From: Moringa oleifera
Lineage: Eukaryota; Streptophyta; Magnoliopsida; Brassicales; Moringaceae
Assembly (NCBI GenBank): GCA_021397835.1
Contig: JAJFZO010000575.1
Location: 2,547,001 to 2,611,000, forward strand
Direction: 5' to 3'
DNA length: 64,000 nt
Position 1 is the first letter of the stretch. The number at the start of each line of letters is the position of its first letter. A program made the translations under genes and the position numbers. The notes under the pieces were generated by a model, which saw only the letters and a list, made by a program, of their open reading frames with translations, did not search any database and was not told the origin of the DNA. Shown here piece after piece: positions 37,088-54,800 of the stretch.

Positions 37088-39053
37088 ATGAAGCTCGTTA
37101 GGTATTCTTCCTTTCTTTTTGCATTTTCTGTTTTCTTGAACTCCCAAAGCTGTGCGTGATTTACACGATAATGTGATAATTGCTTAACAGTGTTGATAAT
37201 CTAACCAGCTTGTTTCTCTTCGTGTTATTCCATTTTGGTTGATATGAAATATCGATTAGGTTTTTGATGAAGTTGAACAATGAGACTGTGTCGATCGAGC
37301 TCAAGAACGGAACCGTCGTTCATGGCACCATCACAGGTTTCTCCTTCTCTCTCTCTCATCTTAATTTAAAGTCACGGCTCTTTCCTCCTCTTTGCTATTT
37401 GTTTGCCTCTATATGCAATTGTCTTCACTAATTTGTATCTGTGTTTATATGCTCGGTGCGTAGCGATTTTCTTGTAGCAATTTGAGTAAACTTGCAATGT
37501 TGTCTTTTGCTGTGCCGTTCTAGACCTTGGAAGAATATATCTGTGATTTGGTTAAGGTAGTTTATGCTTGTTATTAGTAAGAGGTGGTTTCATTTTTCTT
37601 TTGCTCCTCATGGTTGCAACCTCACTGTCCTGCAACACCAATTGAGATGGCCTGGATTGCAGTGTTTGATGAGTGTCCTTTCATATAAAGCTTCTGTGCA
37701 TTTAGGCTGTCTTTGATCTGGCTCCATTTGCTACTGTCTTGTTGTAGCTTTATGTAGCTGTCATCCTGTTTGTAGTCTTTCAGCTAGAGATATGGAGTTT
37801 CAGCACTGAGGATTGTGTAATTGACCTTTATTAAGGTTTGAATGTTGTTTCAAATTGATTTTGGGCGATGAAATATATGCTTCTGCTACAGGAGCATGGG
37901 TGTTTCAGATCTTATGTGAATGGAACCTTTTGTGTTTTTAGCATGTTGGAATCACATATAATTTCTATGCCTAAGAATTACAATGTTTTCCGCTGTGTTG
38001 TCTGTCTTCTTAAATAAAACGATAATTTGGTTGTTCTCTTGTTTTGCTGCTCAAAACGAGATGATCATTTCTTAACCCATCAATATGTGACCTGGATCAT
38101 ACTAATGAAGTATGTCTGCACATTTAGCTTCTATGTCATTTTATGTGCAACTGGGTTTGGAATACAACTCCTGTCCTAAATACTTATTTTGATTCTTTTT
38201 GCTAAGATTGTCACAGTATTATACCTTTTAAATTCACAAGATTAGCGAGAATATGTTTTGGGTGAGAAATGGAGTCATCTCTTTCTGCTTTGCTCACTTT
38301 CTTTTCTTTTTCGCTTTGCTGTGTAAGTGAACCTGTGCGGGTTGTTCTATTTTTCCATCTGACTTACCCCTCTTGCCTATGTAAACCAATGAATGTTGAA
38401 ACTAGAAAGAACTAATAGAGAAAGATGTGGGTATGTTTTGTTGATCAAGACTTTTGGGCTTGTAGAGCTTAAGTGGGGCTTGTAACCCAGGAACTGTCAG
38501 TAGTTAGCTTGACAAAAATATTAACCGTAATCAAATTTTTTTCTCATTCTGAAATGAACTTAGAGCTTATGTTTGAGATTAGTATACTAGCTTCCTTTAT
38601 GTCCTACCAAGCCAAGTTTTTTGGCTACATCTTTGCTCTGTCAGCGAACAATAATCATGATTGCTAAAATACAGTAGTCAACCAGTATTTTCTCTCATAT
38701 CTTTTAGGGGTGGATATCAGTATGAATACACACTTGAAGACTGTGAAACTGACGCTAAAGGGGAAAAATCCAATTACTCTTGATCATCTTAGTGTGAGGG
38801 GTAACAACATCCGCTACTATATTCTCCCTGATAGCTTGAACCTGGAAACTTTACTTGTGGAAGAGACACCTCGGGTCAAGCCCAAGAAGGCAGCTGCTGG
38901 TATTTGTACATTGCCTTAGTTCATCAATTAGCAATATTTGTTTTATCTGTTCTTTTGACTTATTTTTCTTGTCTACCCATCTTATGTTCAGGGAGGCCTG
39001 TGGGACGAGGTAGGGGCCGTGGGCGTGGACGGGGACGTGGCCGAGGTCGCTAA
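37088..39053 (+). CDS. SMD1: Small nuclear ribonucleoprotein SmD1
   Basis: Exons 37088-37101, 37260-37336, 38708-38899 and 38992-39053 give 114 residues, the usual length. SmD1 is one of the seven Sm proteins that ring the uridine-rich site of spliceosomal snRNAs. The Sm fold is visible: [20 protein letters not shown] and [16 protein letters not shown] (Sm1), then [20 protein letters not shown] (Sm2). The last exon encodes GRPV and eight Gly-Arg repeats, the tail that is symmetrically dimethylated on arginine. The first coding exon is only 14 bases, and intron 2 (37337-38707) is long. No defects seen. Confidence 0.97.
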
Positions 39054-39841
39054 TTGTATGCTTCTGTTGTGCTTGTGTCAGTTTTTTCAGCATCAGTCAG
39101 TGAATAGGTGTGGTCCACAAGGAAAATTTGTAAGGGGATGGTTAGTTTAAACATAAGAAAAGAAATCAATGCTTTTCTACTTTCTCAAGATGCTGGTTTA
39201 TTAGCATGTTAGTCTGGGTTTTTGAAATTCTTAGAAGAAAATGTCTGGTTAGTGAAACAGGAAGACAGTGTTAGTAGATAATGCTGAAATTTAGTATGCC
39301 ATGAACAGGAAGCTCAACTATGTGATATTTAGGTTAATGAGGGTCTCTTTTTAGAGCATACCGGGACAGGCATCTGTCAGTCTGATGCTGGAATGGATGA
39401 TCTCACTATTGTATCCCATTTTGCACTTTTCACTTGGAGGTTTAACAGGCTCCTTAATAGAGTAGATGATTTTCTGGTGTCCAATGTAAGATCGCACAGG
39501 AATGTTCTGTTTTTGAAAAAACCAAAACAATTTTAAGTTTCTTTCTGTTTCCTTTTCTCATTTTCAGACATCCAACTACGAAAGGCTATATTCTTTTATA
39601 TCTCATTTTCTTTTCTTCATGTCCTTTAATATTCTTTTTTTATCTTAACCTTGCACATACTCCAGGTGAATGAATGAAATTCCAGTTAATCAAAATTTCT
39701 TTCTCATGTGATTAAGGTTGTAACAACAGTTGGCTCACAAAAGTATAATGGAACTATAAGAGCAACAGATGTAAAAGTCTGATTTATCAAAACCGAAAAG
39801 GCTATGGCAATCTGATCATTACATAAAATAAGTCCATAGTT
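39054..39841. other. Convergent 3' flank of SmD1 and the Rab gene
   Basis: The stop codons of SmD1 and of the minus-strand Rab gene face each other across this stretch. It probably contains both 3' untranslated regions; nothing else is visible. Confidence 0.6.
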
Positions 39842-42129
<2,288 letters not shown>

Positions 42130-42638
42130 CGTTGCAGGTCAGATTATTGTTGCTTTTCTCAAATTCAAATGCCCAAAATCACCAAATGGAGAATCGCGTA
42201 CTTCTCTGAGGATCTTACAATGCAAAGTTCATACACAAATTAAAGAAGGCAAAAAGTTAATTCTTCATAAGAAAGATTCTCTAGGAGACTGAAAAAAACA
42301 GTGAAAAGAAAAAATCAAATCAAGTGACAGCTGCCCTCTTTCCTTCCTTTTTTCGTCTGCACTTTTTCCAGGAGACAGAGAAAGGAAGGGGAAGGAAATG
42401 ACTACATTTGGGTTATGCCTCTATTTCACATCAACAATGCCTCTACAGTTATTGTCACTGCGCAAATTCCTTGGAAGCCCATCTTCAAGCTTGATTCTGT
42501 AAACCCATTTTGAAGCCCAGTTGAGAGCTACCCGTTTGAAGATATGAGCCCATAACCAAATGCTCCTGCAAGAGTCGGATTCCTTAATAAACTTTACTTT
42601 TTCTGTCGCAGTTTATGGAATGAGTTCAATTAAAAGCC

Positions 42639-42658
42639 TATATATATATATATATATA
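42639..42658. repeat. (TA)10 microsatellite followed by a CA-rich stretch
   Basis: Ten TA units run directly into CACACGCACACACAG. Confidence 0.9.
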
Positions 42659-42727
42659 CACACACGCACACACAGAGGAACTGAGATTTCGATCTGTTAC
42701 CATCACGAATCAATTATAACCTCATAT

Positions 42728-42745
42728 AGAGAGAGAGAGAGAGAG
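42728..42745. repeat. (AG)9 microsatellite
   Basis: Nine perfect AG units. Confidence 0.9.
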
Positions 42746-43032
42746 TTGTGCCTCCCATATGCAAAACCAAAATCATTAGCATTCAATAAAATATATGGAG
42801 AAAAAGACAAAAGAAAAAAAAAAAAGGAAGAAGCAAGTTGCAATGTTTGCATTAACTCCTCCATCTGGTACAAGGAAAAAAAAAAAAGCTTCTTTTTTCT
42901 TTTTTTATCAGCAGACGCACGGGTGGGTGAGTCCTTAATGAGCTGTCCCCACTGGACAATGATTCTGTGTTCCTCTTAGGACTACATTGCTTGCACGTGC
43001 AATCACCACTTTCATTTCTTCCTTTTGTTCCC

Positions 43033-43058
<26 letters not shown>
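43033..43058. repeat. (CT)13 microsatellite
   Basis: Thirteen perfect CT units; with the AG tract 290 bases to the left it forms an inverted GA/CT pair. Confidence 0.9.
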
Positions 43059-43070
<12 letters not shown>

Positions 43071-46000
43071 GCCTTTACCACACTTCATTTGCCAATATTC
43101 ACCCTTCCACCATCTTCTAGTGTGACACTATAGGCCCTAATTACTACTATTCATCTACATTTCTTGTTTACTTTCTTGCATGCCCAACAACACCATCAAA
43201 ATTTCAAACAAAAAGGAAACAAGAAATGCCCCAAAAAGGAGATTTCCTTTGCTTCACATTTTCCCTACCTAGATTATGCAGCATTAGTGGACTGAAAATC
43301 ATATACATGTATAGTTTCTAAGACTTCTAAAGTAATTAACTTTTGACGCGGTTGGAAATACTTAATATTGTATAATAAGATTGTTCTTGAATATTGTTGC
43401 CTAGTTAGTGGTACCATGTGGTCCACTTTGGTGCAAAATCGAATTTCATGAGGCACATGTGATGATACCTAGAAATCCAAAGTTTGGAATCCCAAGCTTG
43501 CTCCCCATGACTGCCCATGCATGTCGCGTTCATGCCAATTATTATTAATAAACCAAGATCCTACTCTAGTAAAATAGTGTTCAATTGTATATAGTATATA
43601 TAGCACTAGTTACCCGTTTAGCCAAGACATTAGTCAAAGTACAAAAGAAAATGTTAATTAAATTAAGCTACTTTGACTCATTAGCCTCTATGTGATTACA
43701 ATATTAAACAAGAAAATAGGAAATCTATGAAAATCAGCAATGCTTTTGGCTGCTTAGTCGGACTTGGATCAAGGAGAGATAGTGCTTCTTAGTGGGTAGC
43801 CAATAGCAAGCCATGCATGTAGGTAGCTTCCAAAAAATGTTCAACTCCTAGAAGGGATAACCATGCACTAATGAGATAGGCATTCAATTTTTTTGGGAAC
43901 TTTTTTGTGGGCAGGCATAGCTAGGCCCCTATATGTGCGATACGTACTTGGAAAGGTCATACTAAAACTAGTCTTCTAGATTGGATTTTTGCCCAACTCC
44001 TTAGATTAAATTTCCTGCTTTGTCAAAAGTTTTCAGCTTTATAGAGAAGCAAAACTGAGGTTTGCTTTAAAGTGGTGATAAATGTATTCTTAATGCATAT
44101 GCCTGCCAAATTGCTAAGAATATACTTAGTTAACATGAGCACCCATGTGAAGAACCAGAAGAAGAGAACAAGCTGAGTTAGGCGTATAAAAAGTTGGTGA
44201 AACCCTAATTTTCTTCTGGGTTTGTGAGTTCCATGAAGTACATACATAAAGTTGATGTGAAAACAACTGAGGTACTCTAGTACCAACTGGTAGAGTGGTT
44301 TAAATTTGTGAAAGATGCATGAGAGAGAGAGAGAGATTGTAATTAATGGGTGGTACATTATATGTGGATTTGACCAAGTTAGTCAGTGCAATTTCTACTG
44401 GGTATATACTCAATCTCACAAGATTCCAAGCAGAAGAGTAATCATATTGCATCTTGCCTGTGTGTGTGCCTGAGGTAAAAGGCTTTCTATCTCTATCAGA
44501 ATGGTATGTTTTTCTCATATTTCTATGAGAAAGAAGTTCAGCTTTTTTGATCCATCCCTGTCCTCTCCAATAGCGTGTGTGAAGAAGCAGCTTTGACTTC
44601 AATCAGTTAAAGAGAAAAACCCCACTGGCATGGCTTTAGGGTTTAGCTTAATAAAAAGAAGTTCAGAATTGGGAAAAGCTTATACCCTAACAAAGAGAAA
44701 GTTGGATCAGCCAACAGACATTTCTGTAAGGAGAGGAAGTGAGTCAAACATATTAAAGATGAAAACAAGAGTTTGGTCCAACTGACACCTCCTCGTGCTG
44801 TCTCGATTAATGTGATATCACACAGACAGAGGCAGAGTACACAAATTGGTCTTGCAGGATCAGCTGGCCCTGCAGACTATCTTGCATACTTTCCAATCCA
44901 ATTATCATTTGGGTTTCAATTAGTGACGAAAAAGAGAAGATTAATCAATATCTATTTCAGTAAAAATGTCAAAAAAAATCTATTGCAGCATTCAGTGGCA
45001 AACACTGAATTGTAAACTTTATGGGTCACTCGGGAAGACAAAAGAGAACACAAAAGACATGCACAGCACTGTTCTTTTTCATTTTCAACTGAGCTATGCA
45101 TTAATGTTCATTGTCTTGTCATGCATGGTGCTTACCCTAACTAAACTAGCTATTGGATTAAATCATAGCTACCCCTCGGCGACAATATAATAATGCATGC
45201 TAATTACCAGGGGAGAAGCTTATGGTTCAACACACGTGCACTCATGCCCGGTGAAAGGGATATCACTCTCTTCCTCTTTCTTGCTTTAGTTCATCTTTTT
45301 CTTGGATTTTCTTTCGTAATTGAAGGAAACACGCATCATTTCGAGTAGCTAATGCTAAAGAACACAGTGACATCATCCATGCCGGTAGCTTATTACAAAA
45401 GAAAAAGAAGGAAAAAAAAAAGAAAAAGCATCATTTGGGGATTATTTGTTTTGGTGCCCACGAGTGAAATGATATAAAGAAAGAAAACAAAACGGAAATG
45501 GTCCCTAGAACTTAATATATTGAGGAGCCCAAGAAGAATATATTGCAAGATGTGCTTTGACTCTGGTGGAAAATCATCCCCCAAGACACTTAAAGATCAA
45601 GAAAATTAAAAAAACTGGTCATTTAGTCATCCCTGTGTCATTTTTTTTTTCCTTTACTGCTTTAAGACACATTTAACACTTATATATCCAAAAGCTCTCA
45701 TGTCAAATCAGTGGCCACATGCATTTCCTTCTTTATTAATGTCATTGTCTTTTTCTTCATAATTTTCATGAATACATAAAGAAAAAGAAAACCTAAAGTG
45801 CATCTGAATATGATCAGGTTGATTGCTTAGTTAGTACGCATGTATTTGTTATACATATGATATTTATTGGTTTGTACTACAAAAGAAAAAGGGGAAGAGG
45901 ACATACTGTATACTCAGTTATAAGTACTTCAACTTAAGAGCAGACACAGCCAAGAAAATTGATCTGATTTCACTTTATACTTTCTGATCACATTGATTTA

Positions 46001-48221
46001 TCGCTTTCTTTTAGTTTTGTGTGATTGCATGTGACCATAAATAAGTCAAACATAGCTGCAATGTCTGTCATATATAGTCCCCACCTAAGTGGGTGAATGG
46101 TGATGCCTAATAATATATCTAGTTCAAGTAGGAAATTAAAATAGAGAAAAAGGAGAATGAAATCAATTTAAGGAGAGAAGAGATAGAATTCTCTTCCTTA
46201 ATTTCCTACAATTTTTAAAAGAAAAAGTAGTATTTTCTTGCTTTCTTCCTGCTTATTTGCCTAGTTGAATCTTGATTTTGAAGCCCAATGGCTGTGGTAC
46301 AAAGCACACAAGAAGTTACTTGGTTTAGCTCTGTAATGGCACAGACACCATGGAGCAAACAGGCAGGCAAGAATCTGCAATATTGTCTGATTGAGAGCTT
46401 GGAAGCAATCCGAGTAGTAGTTAGTAGAGTACATATTTGTATTCAGGGCTGGACGTGAATGGCATTTATTAAAGATTGTGTATTTTCAGGCATTCTTGGA
46501 GGTGTCAATAGAGGAAACTCTTTGGAGCAAAATAAGCATTTAATTAGATTACATCTTGATTAATCCAACCTTTTCATCATAGAAATTATAATAAGATGAG
46601 GTTAGAAAAGCTGTTATTAACATGTTAATTAACACGAAACATATACTTTACTTGCAATAATATCAATTCTAAAGATAAAATGACTATTTTAAGGCCTTAG
46701 CTTTGATAGAATACTTTGTCATGATAATACCCTGAGAGCCAACAATCGATGTCTGCAATATATGTCATGGACATGGAAGTTTAATTTACTGATGAAATAC
46801 CACACTGACAACAAGTACTGTAGGAGATTACTTAGTGTCTGATCATCTCCTGATTCCATTGGAAATCTCCATTAGAACAAGCAGCAATCCATGTCTTTAC
46901 ATGTTTCATGCAGTATTCTTTAATATTGGACTCAGTATAAAATCAAGTGGTCAGTTAATGGGTGGAGAAACTCAAAATTTATGATTTCTTATTTAAAACT
47001 TTGGTGGAATTTTGTTACAAGTACTGGAGCTCTCTCAATGAGTATTGATGGAGACTGATGTTATAAAATCCTGCAAAAGCTCAAAAGAAGTCTGCTAAGT
47101 ACAGATTTTCCACCTACCAAACACACAATTCAGTTCTTACTGAATTTCCCGATCATGCCATGCAGTTCTCCATCAGGACCTTATACAAATACATATAAAG
47201 AAAATTGATAAGAAGCAAAAGCTTCCGTATCATGGTTCGCATTCTTTCCATTTTCTCTAAGGGTACTCAGAAGCTATGAGTTCATTCAATTAATGCTTCT
47301 GATTAAAGACCATTATATGGTTAATTAGTATCTCTATTACAGACTTTGGTTTTAACATTGTTCTTTTAATTATTAAAATTTGTGGGTCTAAGCACGTAAA
47401 TTATTCTATAATTATACAAATACGGTTCAAGAAGAAACCATAATTTTTCCAAGAAAATGATGCTTTAATGATCCCCAGTGCTCTTAACTCTTAATTAAGT
47501 AATTAGTATAACAATTAATGCAATTAATACACAGGTAAGAAGAGGATTGGGAACTTAAGTATATGGTTTTATTGTAATGAAGTAAAGTTGGGGCACATGC
47601 ATGGGTGGGTCAGTCTTAGTTGCAGCTGCTAATGTCTCCATTTCTATACGGAACTCAGCAAAAAGGCCTAAAAGAGTACTAGTTGGCTTGCTTTCAAGAA
47701 CTACTAAAATTAAATTAAGATTCAACAACACTTCTGGGTATTCTAAATTAATCACTTATCAACCAAAAGCATAATAATAATAACAGTAATCAGAGGTCTC
47801 CACTCTGTGAATGATAGATCCAACGGCCATAAATTGATCAATCGCCTCTCTGCATATACTTTCTCTGCAAGCACATTCTTTGTTTGAGGCTGCAAGCCTC
47901 CCTTTGCCTTGCTGCCTTTTATACCACCTTGATGATACTTACTATAATAATAAGAAGAAAATAAAATAAATTTTCTTATTTATTAATATATTCTATTGTG
48001 TACTTTCTGCAGCCCAAGGAGCAGTGGTAGACGTCTAGATCCTAGACTTGGCATTTCATTTCCTACACCTCACGAGACTGAAAAGCTAAATTTTCAGCTT
48101 GCCTGTAATAATCTGTTGGGAAAAAGCCTGTTGGCTTTCCCCATAGTCAGTGTAGATAAAAAAACATACTCCATCTGTCCATCGCTTCTCTCTCCATTAC
48201 TCTCTCTCCCCCTCTAGGCTC

Positions 48222-48228
48222 TATATAT
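48222..48228 (+). promoter_or_regulatory. TATA box of the CYP724 gene
   Basis: TATATAT lies about 125 bases before the ATG at 48354, in a CT-rich setting, with no ATG between about 48250 and the start codon. Confidence 0.6.
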
Positions 48229-48353
48229 GGGAATTCCAGGCCAACATTTGGTTCCTACAAAAGCTCTCGCAGTTTTGCATCTTTTACCTTTTGGGTTTTT
48301 ACTTCAAATTTGGAGAGAAACAGAGAGGCACGTATAATAGCCTTTTGTCCTCC

Positions 48354-51073
<2,720 letters not shown>

Positions 51074-51841
51074 GAGAGAGACAGAGAGAGGCAAAGACAT
51101 TAACTCATCATGCTTGATGATCACAAGAAATTCCCTGCTCTTGTGTTTTTCCCCTACGAATAATTTTTCTTTAGCTGGAAAAGAAGACTCCTTGCATAAC
51201 AAGGCCTCCCTTTTGTGTCCAAGTTGATAAACTTATGTAAGTCTTCCTCAAGTTTCAGTGTACATATAATAAATAAAACTCTAGTGCATTTCTCTGTCCC
51301 CAATTGAGGTCACTTATACTATTTCGGAAAATGCTGCCCTTGTACATGGATTGGATTCTGTTGTCTGAAAGTTCCAATTGCAGTTTAGCTGCTTCCCCTA
51401 ATCCTTCCTGAATCAGGCTTGATAGGACATGAATTTTCCATTTATCTGGTCAACACAGATTTTTTATTTTAAAAAAGATAAATTTAAAAGATTTAAGAAC
51501 AGAAAATCCTGATTCCATTTGATGTAGTTTTTAATCTTAAATCTTACAGGTTGTATAATTAACCTAATACATAAGTCAACCAGTTGTTTAAACAATTTAA
51601 GCATGTGGGTCACAGAAACAAAGCAAAAGATGAAAAAGAGAACTTGGAAAAAAAGGGTTGAAGAAAGAAGAAAGCAAAGAAGAAAATGGCTACAACTTTT
51701 CTTGCTGCCTGTTATTATTGCTAATTAGTAAAACATCACTATCCTTCCCTGAAGAATAATTATACAAGACAATGCCTTGCTATAACTACCAGCAAGAGAA
51801 AGAATATATTATAGCTTAAGCAAACATGTCAGTCTCTCCTT
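51074..51841. other. Convergent 3' flank of CYP724 and the subtilase gene
   Basis: The stop codons of the two genes face each other. A GAGAGA-rich leader of the CYP724 3' region follows its stop. No other gene is visible. Confidence 0.6.
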
Positions 51842-54800
51842 CTAAGCTGCCTTCACCACTATAGGACTCCTCACATAGTGTTTCTTATCTGACCATATCA
51901 ACTCTCCGAACACATAGTCCTTACCAGCAACACCAGCTTTCTTAACCTTCAGGGTGACACTAAATGTCTTCTCTTCGCCACATTTGGTGAACTTCAATTT
52001 CTTTGGCTTTACTGAGACTGAAATTCCTATTGGTTTCTTGACTCCAGCCTTGTATGTAGATGGTGGACCGACGTTTTTAACTCTGCGAGTCAAGGTGATT
52101 GAGCCTGAGAGTTTAGGGATTGTGATAGAAGGGTAGTTGAAGCTGGCCAGACTAATAGGCTTCTTAGGACACTTATAAGTCCTGTCTGAGAAAATTGAAA
52201 TTTGGGTTTCATTGTACCCCAAGGCACATAGGAAGTTGAGGTAATCAGTGATGCCTAAGTCGTACACCAGGCCTGGATCCATTGCAAGGTTTGGTTGAAC
52301 ATGCCCTGCTCCGTAGCTGAATGGTGTTGCCCTGGAAGTTGATGCATTAAGAATTGGCTCTTCCATGTTATCCAATGTTGTTGCTGCAGCATTTAAGGTG
52401 AGAATCAGTAACCCAGCTGTAGGAAGTTAAGAGATTGTTGAAACATTAGCCTCCTTACCAGAAGTCATGATAGCTGATCGGATAGCTGCAGGACTCCAAG
52501 TAGGATACAGGGTTTTAAGGAGGCCTGCAATGCCTGAAACATGAGGACATGACATTGAAGTGCCTGAAACACAATTAAATGGAACTCTCCTCTTGTCAAA
52601 CACTTGATTTGTTGGTCCTTCTGCTTCCGTGTAGGCTGCTATAACGTTCACTCCTGGTGCAGTGATATCAGGCTGCAAACAGAATAAGGACTATTAGCTA
52701 AAGTCAGATGACCCAAAAGCATGAATAAATTAGTTGATTTGGCTACACCCACCTTGAGGATCTCCGGTGTAATGGTATTAGGTCCTTTCGATGAAAAAGC
52801 TGCCATGATTGGCGCTGGTTTTACCGGCAATTTTGTCATGGGACGAGTTATATAGGCAGTTGGATACCTGAGAATGGAGAAAACTCCTGTAATGAAGCTC
52901 ATAAAACCTCAGCTATACAGGGCATAATACCAGAAACAGAGTAAATAAGAGTCTGAAAGCCTTAAGATCCTTGAATTGTTATCGATGGATCATCTTACTT
53001 GGTTGAATTAATGTAAGAGAAGACCTTGAGACCATTTGTGTAATTGATTTGTGAAGCTGGAAGGACATGAGCATCAGCTATGATTTCGTTCCCACTGAGC
53101 TCATTGTTAGCCAGTATCATGCCCACCGCGCCTGCCAAGGCTGCTTGCTGGCCCTTGTCCACTCTTGCATTATTGCCTCGAAGACAGACCAAGATCTTCC
53201 TCTTCACCTTCTTGGGATCCAATGCTCCAGGCTCGCACAGAAGCCTGTATATATGTAGTAGATAATACCCAGATATGAAAATCTGTATTACAAGGACGAA
53301 TCAGAAATGGTAATAGCTAAAACTTTTGTATCTTACGCGTCTTCAGCTGATGCATTTGCTGCTTTAGCATCTGCAGCACTGATAACTGGCAAGAACTTCT
53401 TGCCTGGTAACGCTGCAGCTGATAAACTTTCTCCCTAAACAAACAAAACACACACAGTCTATTCATATCCTTCTTCATTTTCTCTTTTTTACTCTTTAAC
53501 TTATTCCACACTGATTTTGTCAACAAATACTCAATTTGTAAGTGTAATAAAAAGTTTGGGTACAAAAACTAGCTCATGAGGTGAAGTTTAGGAAAAATTT
53601 CATCTCATGATCTAGTTTTTATACTAATGTAAGAGAACTGGAAGTAACCTTGAAGCCCATATTATTGCCGAGGATGACATAAGTAGGGAACTCCCTGTCC
53701 ATGGTGCTGGCTCCGACGGTGATCTGCCAGGGGGCAAGATTGGAGGCTGTGCCATCACCAGGACCAGAGTTTCCAGCCGAGCAGACAACCACAATGCCAT
53801 GTTTAACAGCATGGAAGGACCCGACTGCGACACTGTCGTTGAAGAAGGCGGCAGGATCTGCTCCCAGGGACACAGACAGGACATCGACACCGTCATGAAT
53901 GGCTATATCAAACGCTGCCAATATATCTGCATCGAAGCACTCGTTGCCTTTGACCGGAGGCCAGCAGACCTTGTAGGCTGCTACTCTGGCTCTCGGTGAG
54001 CCTCCTTTGGCGGTTCCTTCGCCATGGCCGAACACACTTGCCTTCGCCACAAAGTTACCACCAGCTGTCGAAAGGGTATGCGTCCCATGGCCATCAACGT
54101 CTCGCGGTGTGTCGAAGGAGGAGTTCAGTGGGCCGACAACAGCGGCATAGCCTTTGTTGAAGTACCTGGCTCCTATCAACTTCCTTCAATATGCAGATCA
54201 CAGGGGAAAACACCAATTTTCAGTGGAATGGGCACTAAAATAAGTCAAATCTGAGAATACTCAGATGGAGTTGGCACTCTATTAATAAAGTAGGCACCTA
54301 AAACAATACAAGTCAACCATAACATGAGCCAACAGAAATACCTAATCATGAAGAGAAAGAACACTTTTTGATGAACTTTCTTTATTACCCATCTTACATG
54401 CAAATTCCTCTACACATTTGACCAGAAAAACTGCACCAAATCTGTTTCTTGATTCCACCATGCACATGCTCAAACCACTGATCAGACGATTTGCCCACAT
54501 GGACTGTATATTAATGCATGAGTTATATATTAGCTAGTGGCAGCTCTTGAGTGCCTGAGAAGGTACATGTTGGAGGAGAAGAAGCTTGATCTGGGTATAT
54601 TAATTCATAATATATTAGTGCTACACGTGTGATGATAACATTAAGAATTCCGATTGTCCACACTTTGCAGTACAGAACTAGTAATCCAGAGTGGATCGAA
54701 ACACCCACTGTATAATTATCTGTGCACAACAGCTGACTCACAGGCAAATCTTATAGTGATAGTACAGTGCAGAGTAGCCGGAAGCCAGCTTGTCACGGAT

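Larger units (their letters stand above)
42130..48220. other. Six-kilobase gene-free region upstream of CYP724
   Basis: I see no gene here on either strand. It is moderately AT-rich, non-repetitive DNA with microsatellites between 42639 and 43058 and a short GA tract near 44320. Part should be the upstream region of the Rab gene (left) and of CYP724 (right). Short frames show no domain, signal or splice support. I looked by eye for common conserved plant miRNA sequences and found none. Confidence 0.5.
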
